From Actinocorallia herbida (GTDB lineage: Bacteria > Actinomycetota > Actinomycetes > Streptosporangiales > Streptosporangiaceae), in NCBI RefSeq assembly GCF_003751225.1, contig NZ_RJKE01000001.1:62001-126000 (forward strand): a stretch of 64,000 nt of DNA, given 5' to 3'. A program made the translations under genes and the position numbers. The first letter of the stretch is position 1. Each line of letters opens with the position of its first letter. A model generated the notes under the pieces. It was not told the origin of the DNA. It saw nothing but the letters and a program-made list of their open reading frames with translations, and ran no database searches. Shown here in pieces: positions 38,515 through 46,672 of this stretch.

Positions 38515-39828
38515 CTAGAAGGGCGGCTCGTCGTGCGCCGGGGCGGGCGGCAGCGGCACCTCGTCGACGGCCGGGGCGGAGTACTCACCGGAGCGAATGG
38601 CGTCGAGGAACTCGGCGAGGTCGAGCGCAGTGGCCTGGTGCGGCGGAACTCCGTACCTGCCGGTGAAGGCCTTCTCGCAGTCGCTGGTGCGGTCGCCCGG
38701 CCACGCCGGGACGATCTGCTGCCACAGCTCCTGCGGGCTCGCGGTAACGGGCGGCCGGGCGGGCTGCATGGGCTCGGACGAGACCGGCGTCGAGGGCGCG
38801 GACAGGAAGGTGCGGCGGCCGGTGAACGCCCCGGAGACGTCGGACCCGTCCTCCAAGTTCTCGGCGAACCCGGCGGCACGCGCCGCGGTGAGCGCCACCG
38901 ACAACTCCTCCAGCGTCTTGGCCGACATCGCGGCCATGAGGTGCGGCTTGACCAGCTCCTGGGACCGCTCGCGGGCCGCCTGCTCGACCGGGGCGCTGGG
39001 GACGCCAGCGGCCTTCGCCCGCTCCCACAGCACCTTGATCTCCGCGCGGGATTCGGCGCGGGCGATCATCGCCGGGAAGTCCGACGAGGTCGGGGACTCG
39101 ATCGCGGGCTTCTCCCCGGTGGCGACGGCGCGCGCACGGTCGGCCTCGATCGCCTTCGTGGAGATCGCGCCCTCGCCCGCGAGGAGCTGGGCGGGAGAGA
39201 CGGCCACGTCGATCTTCGGGACCATGAACTCGGCGACCTTGCCGTCGGCGCGGGTGACGCGCTTGAGCTCCATCGTCAGCCAGGCGTCGACATAGCCGCT
39301 GGTCTGGGCGAGGAAATCCGCGACCATCGGCAGCTCGACCGCGGCGTAGTAGCCGTGGGTGGTGAGCAGCCACACGCCGAGGCCCGGCACGTCGCGGAGC
39401 ATCACGTTGAGGCGGGTGGTGATCTGGCACGCCCGGTTCTCCGGGTCGCACATACACGGCTTGTCGGACTTCTGCTCGATCTGGCCGTCACAGCGGCGCT
39501 CGCAGCGGCTGCCCCGGTACAGCTCGAAGTACTGGGTGACGGCGTTGCGCGGCGGGATGATGACGGGGATGCGGTCGGTGTCGGTGTAGACCTCCCACTC
39601 CTGAGGTCCGCCGTTCGGCGGCGTCCAGGGCTGGACCGTCCCGCCATACAGGGCGGCGATGGGCTCGAGGGTGGCGCGGGACGCGGCGGTGAGGCGAAAC
39701 TGCTGGAGCTTCTCGGGCCGGAGGATCGCCTTGCCTGTCTTCGCGGAGGTCCGGCCGGTGTCGACGGTGTGGCCGATCCGGATCTCGCCGAGCTGCCGCA
39801 TCCGCATCTGCAGACCGATGATGGACAT
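38515..39828 (-). CDS. Recombination-directionality-factor-like (gp3-like) phage protein
   Basis: 437 residues from ATG 39828. The N-terminus IIGLQMRMRQLGEIRIGHTV, the RPEKLQQFRLTAA box, WEVYTDTDRIPVIIPPRNAV and the Cys cluster CERRCDGQ...CMCDPENRACQ match, from memory, a family annotated as gp3-like recombination directionality factors in actinophages. In phiC31 such a factor reverses the serine integrase. The C-terminal 150 residues are an extra Pro-rich segment with a PGDRTSDCEKAFTGRYG motif. It starts 2 bp after the PD-(D/E)XK gene. Function here uncertain because the element's integrase is a tyrosine recombinase. Confidence 0.65.
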   Translation of the reverse strand: MSIIGLQMRMRQLGEIRIGHTVDTGRTSAKTGKAILRPEKLQQFRLTAASRATLEPIAALYGGTVQPWTPPNGGPQEWEVYTDTDRIPVIIPPRNAVTQYFELYRGSRCERRCDGQIEQKSDKPCMCDPENRACQITTRLNVMLRDVPGLGVWLLTTHGYYAAVELPMVADFLAQTSGYVDAWLTMELKRVTRADGKVAEFMVPKIDVAVSPAQLLAGEGAISTKAIEADRARAVATGEKPAIESPTSSDFPAMIARAESRAEIKVLWERAKAAGVPSAPVEQAARERSQELVKPHLMAAMSAKTLEELSVALTAARAAGFAENLEDGSDVSGAFTGRRTFLSAPSTPVSSEPMQPARPPVTASPQELWQQIVPAWPGDRTSDCEKAFTGRYGVPPHQATALDLAEFLDAIRSGEYSAPAVDEVPLPPAPAHDEPPF

Positions 39829-39830
39829 GG

Positions 39831-41144
39831 TCAGGCCGCCTTTCGCACGGTGGGGAGCTGGAGGGCGTTGCCGACGACGCCCTTGGAGGGGCCGGTGGCC
39901 CAGTCGGCGACACCGCGGATGAACTTGAAGGCCTCGAACACCTCGTCGCCGCAGTTCACGGGGTAGAGGCGGTAGCCCTCGGGACGCAGGTGCAGGACGA
40001 CACCGACGCTGTGCCGCGCGGGCATGACGACGCGGGTGCCGTCGCGGAGCCACCCGTACTTGGCCTTGCGGTAGGCGGACATCTGGACGCCGGCCTCGGG
40101 GTAGACGCCGTAGACGTCGCCGCTGGAGGTGCGCTCGTCGAGTTCGCCGCCGGTCTTGGTGTCTCCGAGGATGTCCTCGTCGGGATGGCAGCCGAGGGCG
40201 GCGGCGAGGAGCGGGCTCTTGAGGAGGTAGTCCAGGGTTCCGGCGAACCGTTCGTCGTAGTCGGCGACGACCATCTCCGAGGCGGTGAAGGTGACCTGCC
40301 AGTCCTGCACGAACTGCTCGAAGTGCTCCAGGTAGGGCCGCATCTCCGGGTCGTTGCGGATGGCCTCGGGGATGGGCTGCTTGAGGATCTTCGTCTCGAT
40401 GATCTTGTGGGCGGCGTCGCCGATGTGCCCGCGCTCGTCCTTCTTCCGGACGTGGGCCTTGCGCAGCCAGTCGTACGCCTCCTTGCGGGCGTCGGGGTCG
40501 AAGCTGGCGCGGTTCAGCTTGGGCAGGTTGTCGAGCGCGGTCTCGGCGACGAGGTTTCCGGCCCAGAAGGTCAGCGCAGGCTTGGGCATGCCGTGGCCGA
40601 TGATCGTGGTGACCGAGCGGAGCTGGTCGTCGGTGATCGGGCAGGTGTAGTAGCCGTTGCGGGCGCGGCGGGGAATCCGGGCTGCGCCGATCTTCGTGCC
40701 GGAGCCGGTGCAGCGGACGGGGCTGCCGTGCTTGCGGAGCCCGCCGTCCTTGTTGACCGGGACGTCGGGCTTTCCACAGGTGGGGCAGGGGGCGTTGGCC
40801 GGGAGGTCGTCGGACAAAGGCACCTCCGTGAGGTGGCTCGGTGCGGTGACTCCGGCCCCGGTGGGGGCTGCCTTCCGCACGACGTAGGGGGTCAGGGCGG
40901 CGGCGCGGGCCGGGGTCACCTGGGCGGAGACGAGGTCGCCGCGCTCGAACCTGGGCTCCAGCTGGTCGCCGTAGGCACCGTCCGTCGCGACGCCGAACGC
41001 GTAGCGGGTGCTGTTGTCGATCCAGGTGGGGTCGGAGACGAGACGCCAGGTGACGGGCTCACCGGTCTTCGGGTGCGCGGAGATGAGGTCACCGAAGCGC
41101 AGGTGCTCGGCGGGGACGTTGCCGATGGTCTGGAGTGCGCTCAC
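39831..41144 (-). CDS. PD-(D/E)XK nuclease (Cas4/RecB-like)
   Basis: 437 residues from GTG 41144. Residues about 1-150 hold a small domain and CPTCGKPDVPVNKDGGLRKH ribbon; the nuclease core has RGHIGDAAHKII (His/Glu-type helix), FAGTLDYLL (Asp) and DILGDTKTGGELDE (D-x-K), then QMSAYRKAKYGW. Phage enzymes of this type process DNA ends for recombination. Co-transcribed with the gp3-like gene. Confidence 0.82.
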   Translation of the reverse strand: MSALQTIGNVPAEHLRFGDLISAHPKTGEPVTWRLVSDPTWIDNSTRYAFGVATDGAYGDQLEPRFERGDLVSAQVTPARAAALTPYVVRKAAPTGAGVTAPSHLTEVPLSDDLPANAPCPTCGKPDVPVNKDGGLRKHGSPVRCTGSGTKIGAARIPRRARNGYYTCPITDDQLRSVTTIIGHGMPKPALTFWAGNLVAETALDNLPKLNRASFDPDARKEAYDWLRKAHVRKKDERGHIGDAAHKIIETKILKQPIPEAIRNDPEMRPYLEHFEQFVQDWQVTFTASEMVVADYDERFAGTLDYLLKSPLLAAALGCHPDEDILGDTKTGGELDERTSSGDVYGVYPEAGVQMSAYRKAKYGWLRDGTRVVMPARHSVGVVLHLRPEGYRLYPVNCGDEVFEAFKFIRGVADWATGPSKGVVGNALQLPTVRKAA

Positions 41145-41509
41145 TGGGGCACCCCCGTCAGAAAGTCGAGCACCGCGGTGACCTCGTGCTCATCGCCGTG
41201 CGCTACGTGCATGGACAGCACGTCGAGCTGCTCGAGGGCGCGCGGGGAGTCGGTGCCGAGGTGGCCGCAGTACAGGTCGCAGAGGGACGCCCATGCCTCG
41301 GTCCGGAACGGGTGGGTGGGCAGTACGGCGACGTCGACGAAGTGGGCGCGCCGCAGCCGGTATGCCTCGCGGACGGCGTCCACGATCGAGCTGCCCTTGA
41401 TCACGAGGGCCAGGACGCCGCGGCATTCGTGGTCGAGCAGCAGGGCCGGAGCCTCGCCCAGGACTGACGTGGTCGGGTCGACGGCGGCAACGAGCCGGTT
41501 CCGGATCAT
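41141..41509 (-). CDS. Hypothetical protein
   Basis: 122 residues. GEAPALLLDHECRGVLALVI then GSSIVDAVREAYRLRRAHFV; alpha/beta. Coupled by ATGA/GTGA. No family recognised. Confidence 0.6.
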   Translation of the reverse strand: MIRNRLVAAVDPTTSVLGEAPALLLDHECRGVLALVIKGSSIVDAVREAYRLRRAHFVDVAVLPTHPFRTEAWASLCDLYCGHLGTDSPRALEQLDVLSMHVAHGDEHEVTAVLDFLTGVPQ

Positions 41510-41793
41510 CGGGCCGCACCCCCGCGCAGGAGCTGGAGTTCGGTGAGCAGGTCGGCGAGGACCTCGCGGATGCGGGCGCCTCCGTCGGGCTGCTCCCACC
41601 ACGCCCAGGTGACGGCGGCGGCGAACAGGGCGGCGAGCGCGGCGAGCAAGGCGTCGTCGGCGAGGACGAGGGCGGCGGCCGCGATCCAGCACGCGGCGGC
41701 GGTCCGGCCGAGGAAGTGGTGGAGGCTGGCGGCGGTGTCGGCGAAGACGATCAGCGCGGCCGCGGCGAGGGCGAGGGCGTAGGCGAAGATCAC
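41506..41793 (-). CDS. Small membrane protein
   Basis: 95 residues with three hydrophobic segments (IFAYALALAAAALIVFAD; FLGRTAAACWIAAAALVL; LLAALAALFAAAVTWAWW) and an amphipathic C-terminus. ATGA coupled. Confidence 0.6.
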   Translation of the reverse strand: MIFAYALALAAAALIVFADTAASLHHFLGRTAAACWIAAAALVLADDALLAALAALFAAAVTWAWWEQPDGGARIREVLADLLTELQLLRGGAAR

Positions 41794-42146
41794 GCCGCCT
41801 CCCCGAGGAGCTTGGCGAGCAGGCCGTCGGCGTCGCGGGTGGAGGACTCGGCGACCTGGAGGTCGCGGTCGGTGCCGATGGTGTCGGGGGCGGCCTCGGA
41901 CCAGTCCATGTCGCCGCTGTTCAGGGCGTCGGCCTTGACGCGAATCTCGCGCCAGTTCGCGAAGGCCTCGACGGCCTGGTCGATGGGGAGATGGTCGGCG
42001 ATGCGGCCGAGGACCTTGCGGACGGCGTCGTCGGAGACGCCTTCCTCGTCGGCGAGCCAGACCGCGAGGTCGCGGCGGGCCTTCAGCGCGAGGTACGGGC
42101 CGAGCCGGGGGACGGCGTCCTGGGGACGGTTGGTACGGGGGTTCAT
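41790..42146 (-). CDS. Hypothetical protein, first gene of the leftward operon
   Basis: 118 residues from ATG 42146 (CCCAGGAGCGACG upstream). Helical: LGPYLALKARRDLAVWLADE, RKVLGRIADHLPIDQAVEAF. Its upstream region holds a strong hairpin (42202-42231). Confidence 0.6.
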   Translation of the reverse strand: MNPRTNRPQDAVPRLGPYLALKARRDLAVWLADEEGVSDDAVRKVLGRIADHLPIDQAVEAFANWREIRVKADALNSGDMDWSEAAPDTIGTDRDLQVAESSTRDADGLLAKLLGEAA

Positions 42147-42201
42147 CGTCGCTCCTGGGGTTGCTAGGGTTTGCGGCGTGCGGCGCTCGTCGCTCCGCAT
42201 C

Positions 42202-42231
42202 AGGCCCGGCGTGTTACAGCACGCTGGGCCT
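42202..42231 (-). terminator. Terminator/attenuator hairpin after the repressor gene
   Basis: AGGCCCGGCGTG pairs with CACGCTGGGCCT (12 bp including one G-U) around TTACAG. On the minus strand it lies between the regulator stop (42239) and the early operon, so it may limit read-through into that operon. Confidence 0.55.
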
Positions 42232-42238
42232 TCGCCGT

Positions 42239-42730
42239 TTAAGGGGCCTTGGCCGTGGTCTTCCTGCTACGGCGTCGGTGGGCACGCTGAGCGTGCGTAA
42301 GCGCAGGCCGCCGAAAGGCCTGGATGATCTCGGCAATGTCCCGGTCCGAGAACCGGATCTCCTTGCCGAGCTTCGTGTGCGAGATCTCCTGAGCTCCGGC
42401 CTTGCGGCGCAGAGTCGTGGGTGACCAGGCGTTGCCCAGCCGCTCCGCGGTTTCCTCGGGCGTGTAGAGGCGCGCCGGCTCTTGTCGGTAGGCCTCCGGC
42501 AGCACGTCGTTCAGCGTCAGGCCGAGAGCCGAGACGACCTTGTGCAGGACGTCGAGACCTGCCTGGCCCTTTTCGAGCTTGGTGACGCTGGCCGGGTTGA
42601 CGCCCGCCTTGAGGCCGAGTTCGGTCTGGCTCATCCCCGCCGCGGTACGCGCAACGACGATGCGCATCGGGTCGAAGAGCCCGGGAGCGATCTCGTCTGT
42701 GGAAGTCGTCACAGGAGTAGACAACAGCAA
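42239..42730 (-). CDS. XRE-type regulator fused to AlpA-like HTH
   Basis: 163 residues. Residues 20-75: RIVVARTAAGMSQTELGLKA...SVTKLEKGQAGLD, a Cro/CI HTH. Residues 90-145: LYTPEETAERLGNAWSPTTL...SHTKLGKEIRFSDRDIAEII, an excisionase/AlpA-like winged helix. The combination could serve both as repressor and as recombination co-factor. Leftward transcription leads into the early operon; divergent from the gene at 42880 across GGCAG repeats. Confidence 0.85.
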   Translation of the reverse strand: MLLSTPVTTSTDEIAPGLFDPMRIVVARTAAGMSQTELGLKAGVNPASVTKLEKGQAGLDVLHKVVSALGLTLNDVLPEAYRQEPARLYTPEETAERLGNAWSPTTLRRKAGAQEISHTKLGKEIRFSDRDIAEIIQAFRRPALTHAQRAHRRRSRKTTAKAP

Positions 42731-42756
42731 ACTGCCGGTTCTTGCAAGCAGGATCC

Positions 42757-42771
42757 GGCAGTATTTGGCAG
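42757..42771. promoter_or_regulatory. Operator repeat 1 (GGCAG-N5-GGCAG)
   Basis: GGCAGTATTTGGCAG. Lies 27 bp upstream of the leftward regulator start. Matches the two repeats at 42829-42853. Confidence 0.6.
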
Positions 42772-42828
42772 TCTCACGGCTAGGTGAACGAAGTTCTGGT
42801 TACCGGCGGGGAACTTCCGTACAGTGGC

Positions 42829-42853
42829 GGCAGAATCTGGCAGGATTTGGCAG
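42829..42853. promoter_or_regulatory. Operator repeats 2 and 3, overlapping
   Basis: GGCAGAATCTGGCAG (42829-42843) and GGCAGGATTTGGCAG (42839-42853) share one GGCAG. They lie 27 bp upstream of the rightward regulator start, mirroring repeat 1. Confidence 0.6.
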
Positions 42854-42879
42854 AGCCACGTAGACGGGAACCCACGACC

Positions 42880-43371
42880 ATGACGACGGACCAACCGCCG
42901 CCAGACGAGTCACGTGAAGATCCGTTTCCGGAAGCACTCCTGATCCGCCGGAGCCGGGACGCCGTGAACCTGACGCAAGCAGAAGCCGCGCGAAGAGCCG
43001 GAACGAAGCTTGCTGAGCGGCGCTGGCGCCAGCTTGAAGAGGGCAAGGAACGCGCGCCCGACAAGACGTTGGCCCACATGGCAGCGGTCGTCGGGGTCTC
43101 ACCCGAGGACCTGATCGCCGTCGACCGCCTCGAAGCGGCAGAGACGCTAAGGCGAATCCTCGCGCTCCGCATCGCTGAGGAGCCGCCGCCCGCGGCCGCC
43201 CCCATCGACTTCCCGGAAGGCGTGAAGGGCGACCCGTTCTTCGAGTGGATCTGGCGGTTCGACGGGGTACCCGAGGCGGAGCGGCAGATGGCGATCCACG
43301 GCGTACGCCTGTTCCGGAACCCGCCTGGATCGAGCGCCGGATACTCGCAAAGCGACCGCCGCAGAGCGTGA
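42880..43371 (+). CDS. XRE-family regulator, divergent partner
   Basis: 163 residues from ATG 42880. HTH at residues 20-70: LLIRRSRDAVNLTQAEAARRAG...RRWRQLEEGKERAPD. C-terminal half contains EGVKGDPFFEWIWRFDGVPE. Likely the immunity-type regulator of the integrase side. No canonical ribosome-binding site precedes the ATG, so translation may be weak or leaderless. Confidence 0.8.
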   Translation: MTTDQPPPDESREDPFPEALLIRRSRDAVNLTQAEAARRAGTKLAERRWRQLEEGKERAPDKTLAHMAAVVGVSPEDLIAVDRLEAAETLRRILALRIAEEPPPAAAPIDFPEGVKGDPFFEWIWRFDGVPEAERQMAIHGVRLFRNPPGSSAGYSQSDRRRA

Positions 43372-43496
43372 TCCGCTTCGTTGCGTTTGTGTAACGCGGA
43401 CTGCGAATTCCTGTTCGATTCCTGCGTGATGTGAGTGGATATAGGGAGCCACGAGGAGTCACTGGCCCAACTCGACGAAGACGTAGAGGACGGACA

Positions 43497-44069
43497 GTGG
43501 ACTTCACACCTGCATCACCTGCACCATCCGCCCTCAGCAGCATCTCCGCCCACTGGGAGCGGAAGGTCAGCCAGCTGGAGGCGCAGAACCTCCAGCTCCG
43601 CATGGAGGTCGCCGGCCTGCAAGCCGCGGACGACGTCCGTCGCGAGGAGTACGTTCGCATCGTCGGCGAACACGGGCAGCCGCCTGTGGAGTTCACGGCT
43701 GCGCTCGGCCGAACGGGCGTCGGGCCGGGGCCTCGCGCTGCCTGGGTTCCGCTGGACAGGACCGGCATCTACACCACCGTCCTGATCCTGCCCTGGCAGC
43801 CGATCGTCGACCCGTACGTCATCGCGGACCTGTGGGCTCAGGTTCGCGGCACCCCGCCGAAGCGGGTCGCCGAGGTCCCGCGCGACGGCATCTGCTCCTC
43901 GATCGAGCCGCTCCGGTTGCCGCAGCCGCTGATGGCCTACACCCACCTGATCGCCCCGCTCCCACACGTCGTCGTCGACTGCGAGATCGAGCCGGACGCA
44001 CGCAAGTTCGCCGTTCTGTGCCTGCGCGATATGTGGGAGCGCCACAACCGCGCACTCAAGACCGGCTGA
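43497..44069 (+). CDS. Coiled-coil protein of the integrase operon
   Basis: 190 residues from GTG 43497 (AGAGGA upstream). Residues 15-50 form a short coiled coil (WERKVSQLEAQNLQLRMEVA); the rest is alpha/beta with GIYTTVLILPWQPIVDPYVI and a C-terminal CLRDMWERHNRALKTG helix. 14 bp upstream of the integrase gene and probably co-transcribed. Similar proteins of unknown role precede integrases in actinobacterial elements. Confidence 0.65.
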   Translation: MDFTPASPAPSALSSISAHWERKVSQLEAQNLQLRMEVAGLQAADDVRREEYVRIVGEHGQPPVEFTAALGRTGVGPGPRAAWVPLDRTGIYTTVLILPWQPIVDPYVIADLWAQVRGTPPKRVAEVPRDGICSSIEPLRLPQPLMAYTHLIAPLPHVVVDCEIEPDARKFAVLCLRDMWERHNRALKTG

Positions 44070-44083
44070 ACGAAAGGAGCGCA

Positions 44084-45820
44084 ATGGCCAGCGCAGAGAA
44101 ACGCGGCCTGTACTGGCGCGGCCGCTACGAACTCCCCAAGCATCTGTGGAACGACCCGAAGAAGCCGAAGAAAGGCACCATCTCACGGGATGAGTTCGAC
44201 CAGCCGTTCGCGCGGGAGCAGGACGCGCTCAACGCCGCCATCCTGAAAGAAGAGGAGATCAAACGGGCTGGACCCGGCTGGAGGGACCCGAAGAAGGGCG
44301 ACATCACCGTCCGGGAATGGCTCGAGCCGGACAAATGGTGGCGGGGTGTCGATGTCGAACCCGCCACCGACCGCAACACCAGGTACCTGATCGAGTACCA
44401 CATCCTCCCGCGGTGGGGGGAACGCCCCCTGAACAGCATCATCGACCGCAAAGAGGTCGACGAATGGGAGCGCTCGATCCCTAAGCTCGTGAAGGCGGTA
44501 GGAAAGGGCACCTACGCCAAACGCACCGCGAAGGATGCACGGAACCTGCTGTCGGTCATCCTCGGCGACGCGGTTCCTGAGCGGATCGACGTGAACGCCG
44601 CCGCCCGGCAGAAAGGCCGCGGCCGCAAGCGCGATCGGAAGCAGGCGGTGGTCTCCGCAGAGCTGCAGGAGGAGAAGTTCGCGACTCCGATCGAAGCGCT
44701 TCTCATCGCGGAGCGGGCCGGGATTCTGACCGGCCGGGACGACGAGTGCTGGCTGCTCATCTCGACGGCCTGGACGGGCATGCGGTGGGGCGAGGCGATT
44801 GGCGCCCGCCGCAGCTACCTTCAGCCGGGTAAGAGCCGGTACCGGCTGCTGGAGCAGCTCCAAGAGCTCGACGGGTTCAACCTCGTCCCGCCGAAGGACG
44901 ACTCCACCCGCATCGTCGACCTCCCGCCGTTCCTACTCGCGCTCACCGAGCAGCAGGCCGACCGCACACGCGGCAAGGTCTGCAGCACCTGCTCAGGGAA
45001 GTGCGGTGCCACCGACTACCTGTTCCTGACGCGCAACGCCGCCCACCCCAGCCGCTCCGACTTCGGCGAACGCGTCTGGCACCCAGCAGCCGATGGCGCG
45101 ACCCCGGAGATCGGCGGAGCCCAGCCCCGGCCGAAGATGCCGGTCCTCGAGGATGCCCGCAGCGGCCTGCTGCTGCGCCCGGCCTGGCCGTACGCAGACA
45201 TCGACGACCCCTCGGCCTCCTACGAGCCGCCGCGGGGCGGGGGCCGGCCGCGGTGGGACGCGCCCTACGTGAGCGGCGTGGGCTGCCCGACGTGCGAAGC
45301 GGCGCCGGGTGCGGGCTGCAGGTCGGCGACGGGCGGGAAGATCCCGCAGCACTCGGCGCGGCGGCGCATGGCGGTCGACCTCGACATGTACTACGCGCCG
45401 GTGTCGTGGCGGCCGCTCAAGGTCGGGTTGACGCCGCACGGGCTGCGGCACTCTCAGCAGACCTGGCTCCGCGCGGCCCGTATCGACCCCGTCCTCATCA
45501 AGGAGCGTCTCGGTCATGAGAAGCGCGGCATGTCGGAGCACTACACCCACATCACCGAGGAGATGCGGGCCGAGCTCCGCGAGGTCCTGGAGAGCCTGTG
45601 GTGGAAGGCGATCGACGAGCGGATCCGGATGGACGAGGTCGCGGGGCGACGGCCGGGCTCCCGGGTGAGGCTCATCAACGCGGCCATCCGGGAAAGGATC
45701 GCGGCTCGAACGCCTGACTTGCGGGAAGCTCCGACCCCGGAGCCCATCGTTGAGTCCGTCCCCAATCCGTCCCCAGTTCGGCGGGGACGGCGTGATCGGG
45801 GGCATCTTCGTGTGGTCTGA
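44084..45820 (+). CDS. int: Tyrosine site-specific integrase with zinc-finger insertion
   Basis: 578 residues from ATG 44084 (AAAGGAGC). N-terminal SAM-like arm/core-binding region; catalytic domain with TGMRWGEAIGA (first Arg, about 231), LTPHGLRHSQQTWL (His-x2-Arg, about 451), LGHEKRGMSEHYTH (His, nucleophile Tyr about 485). Inserted between the first Arg and HxxR boxes are CSTCSGKCGATDYLFL and CPTCEAAPGAGCRSATGGKI plus HSARRRM, the latter like the small zinc finger of other actinophage proteins. Catalyses integration at the tRNA end 40 bp downstream. Confidence 0.95.
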   Translation: MASAEKRGLYWRGRYELPKHLWNDPKKPKKGTISRDEFDQPFAREQDALNAAILKEEEIKRAGPGWRDPKKGDITVREWLEPDKWWRGVDVEPATDRNTRYLIEYHILPRWGERPLNSIIDRKEVDEWERSIPKLVKAVGKGTYAKRTAKDARNLLSVILGDAVPERIDVNAAARQKGRGRKRDRKQAVVSAELQEEKFATPIEALLIAERAGILTGRDDECWLLISTAWTGMRWGEAIGARRSYLQPGKSRYRLLEQLQELDGFNLVPPKDDSTRIVDLPPFLLALTEQQADRTRGKVCSTCSGKCGATDYLFLTRNAAHPSRSDFGERVWHPAADGATPEIGGAQPRPKMPVLEDARSGLLLRPAWPYADIDDPSASYEPPRGGGRPRWDAPYVSGVGCPTCEAAPGAGCRSATGGKIPQHSARRRMAVDLDMYYAPVSWRPLKVGLTPHGLRHSQQTWLRAARIDPVLIKERLGHEKRGMSEHYTHITEEMRAELREVLESLWWKAIDERIRMDEVAGRRPGSRVRLINAAIRERIAARTPDLREAPTPEPIVESVPNPSPVRRGRRDRGHLRVV

Positions 45821-45861
45821 CCTGCGGCGGAGCGGAACGCATCGAGGTCTCCCGCAAAGTT

Positions 45862-45903
45862 CGCATCGAAGGGGTCAGGGGTTCGAATCCCCTCATCTCC
45901 ACC
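45862..45903 (+). other. Right attachment site: 3' end of a tRNA or tmRNA
   Basis: T arm AGGGG-TTCGAAT-CCCCT (45877-45893), then acceptor strand CATCTCC, discriminator A and CC. No 5' half is present upstream; the integrase gene occupies that side. This is the layout expected of attR for an integrase using a tRNA 3' end; the intact tRNA (or tmRNA) should be at the unseen left end. The identity of the RNA cannot be read from this fragment. Confidence 0.8.
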
Positions 45904-45924
45904 TGAACAAGCGGCAAAGCCGCA

Positions 45925-45966
45925 GATCAAGGGCCTGATCGACTGAAGTCGATCAGGCCCTTGATC
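45925..45966 (+). terminator. Strong terminator behind the attachment site
   Basis: Perfect 19-bp inverted repeat: GATCAAGGGCCTGATCGAC (45925-45943), loop TGAA, then its complement (45948-45966). Presumably the original terminator of the target tRNA/tmRNA gene. Confidence 0.75.
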
Positions 45967-46166
45967 GTTCCGGTTCCCACCGCGTCGCCAAGATTGCCTG
46001 ACATCAGGCAGCACAGATCGATCCCAAAGATCACTCGAGTCTTCAAGTGCTCGGGCCTGGAGGACTACGGCGCGGTCGGCGGTTCAGAGGAGCGAGATCT
46101 TGTCTTGCATTCGGCCGACGTGGAAGAGGAAGAGGCCGCTGAGATTTCGCCTCGGTTGATGGGGTC

Positions 46167-46672
46167 ATGATCGACGCGGCCATCAACGCTCCGGACGGGA
46201 AGCCACGTGGGGGCGTCATCCTGGCTCACGGGATCACGGTCGACCGGGACGAGGGCGGGATGTTCGTCCGGCTCGCCGAGAGGTCGGCGGGTGCGGGTTT
46301 CGGGGTGCTGAGGTTCTCGTACCGGGGGCATGGCGAGAGCAGTGGGGCCCAGGAAGGCATGACCATTGTGGGCGAGATGCTCGACCTTCAGGCCGCGGTC
46401 GCTGTCGCGCGGACGGAGTTCGAAGGCCCGTTGTCTCTCGTGGCTGCGAGCTTCGGCGCGGTCTCCAGCCGCGTTCGCCGCCTTACCTGGAGGGTCGGCT
46501 TTCGCGCTTGGTCTTGTGGAGTCCGGTGCTCGATCTCGTCCGGACCTTCGTCGAGCCGGAGCTTCCCCGGGGAGTGGAGAAGTTCGGGCCCGAGGCGCAG
46601 GCGGCGCTGAACGATCGCGGCCACCTGCTCGTGGACGACGAGTTCAAGCTCGGCCGGGTCCTGTGGGGGTGA
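46167..46672 (+). pseudogene. Frameshifted, truncated alpha/beta hydrolase
   Basis: The first frame reads GGVILAHGITVDRDEGGMFV ... FSYRGHGESSG ... LVAASFGAVS (nucleophile-elbow region), then turns into Arg/Ser-rich nonsense near 46,470. The sensible continuation (YLEGRLSRLVLWSPVLDLVR ... LLVDDEFKLGRVLWG) is in another frame and stops at 46,672, well short of the catalytic His. So it has one indel around 46,465-46,480 and a lost C-terminus. Its end overlaps the convergent P450 gene by 29 bp. Confidence 0.75.

Noticed and set aside
37660-39966. Long plus-strand open frame across the exonuclease and gp3-like genes
   Set aside because: Spans two well-supported minus-strand genes and the terminator between them; composition is Gly/Asp/Val shadow sequence.
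1-45903. Actinomycete integrative and conjugative element (AICE)
   Set aside because: No FtsK/TraB-type translocase, RepSA or NUDIX gene is visible; the DUF2303, RuvC-like, gp3-like, exonuclease and SSB genes fit a temperate phage better. The unseen left part could still change this.
45862-45903. Complete tRNA gene next to the integrase
   Set aside because: Only the T arm and 3' acceptor strand are present; the region upstream is the integrase end and gives no D or anticodon arm.
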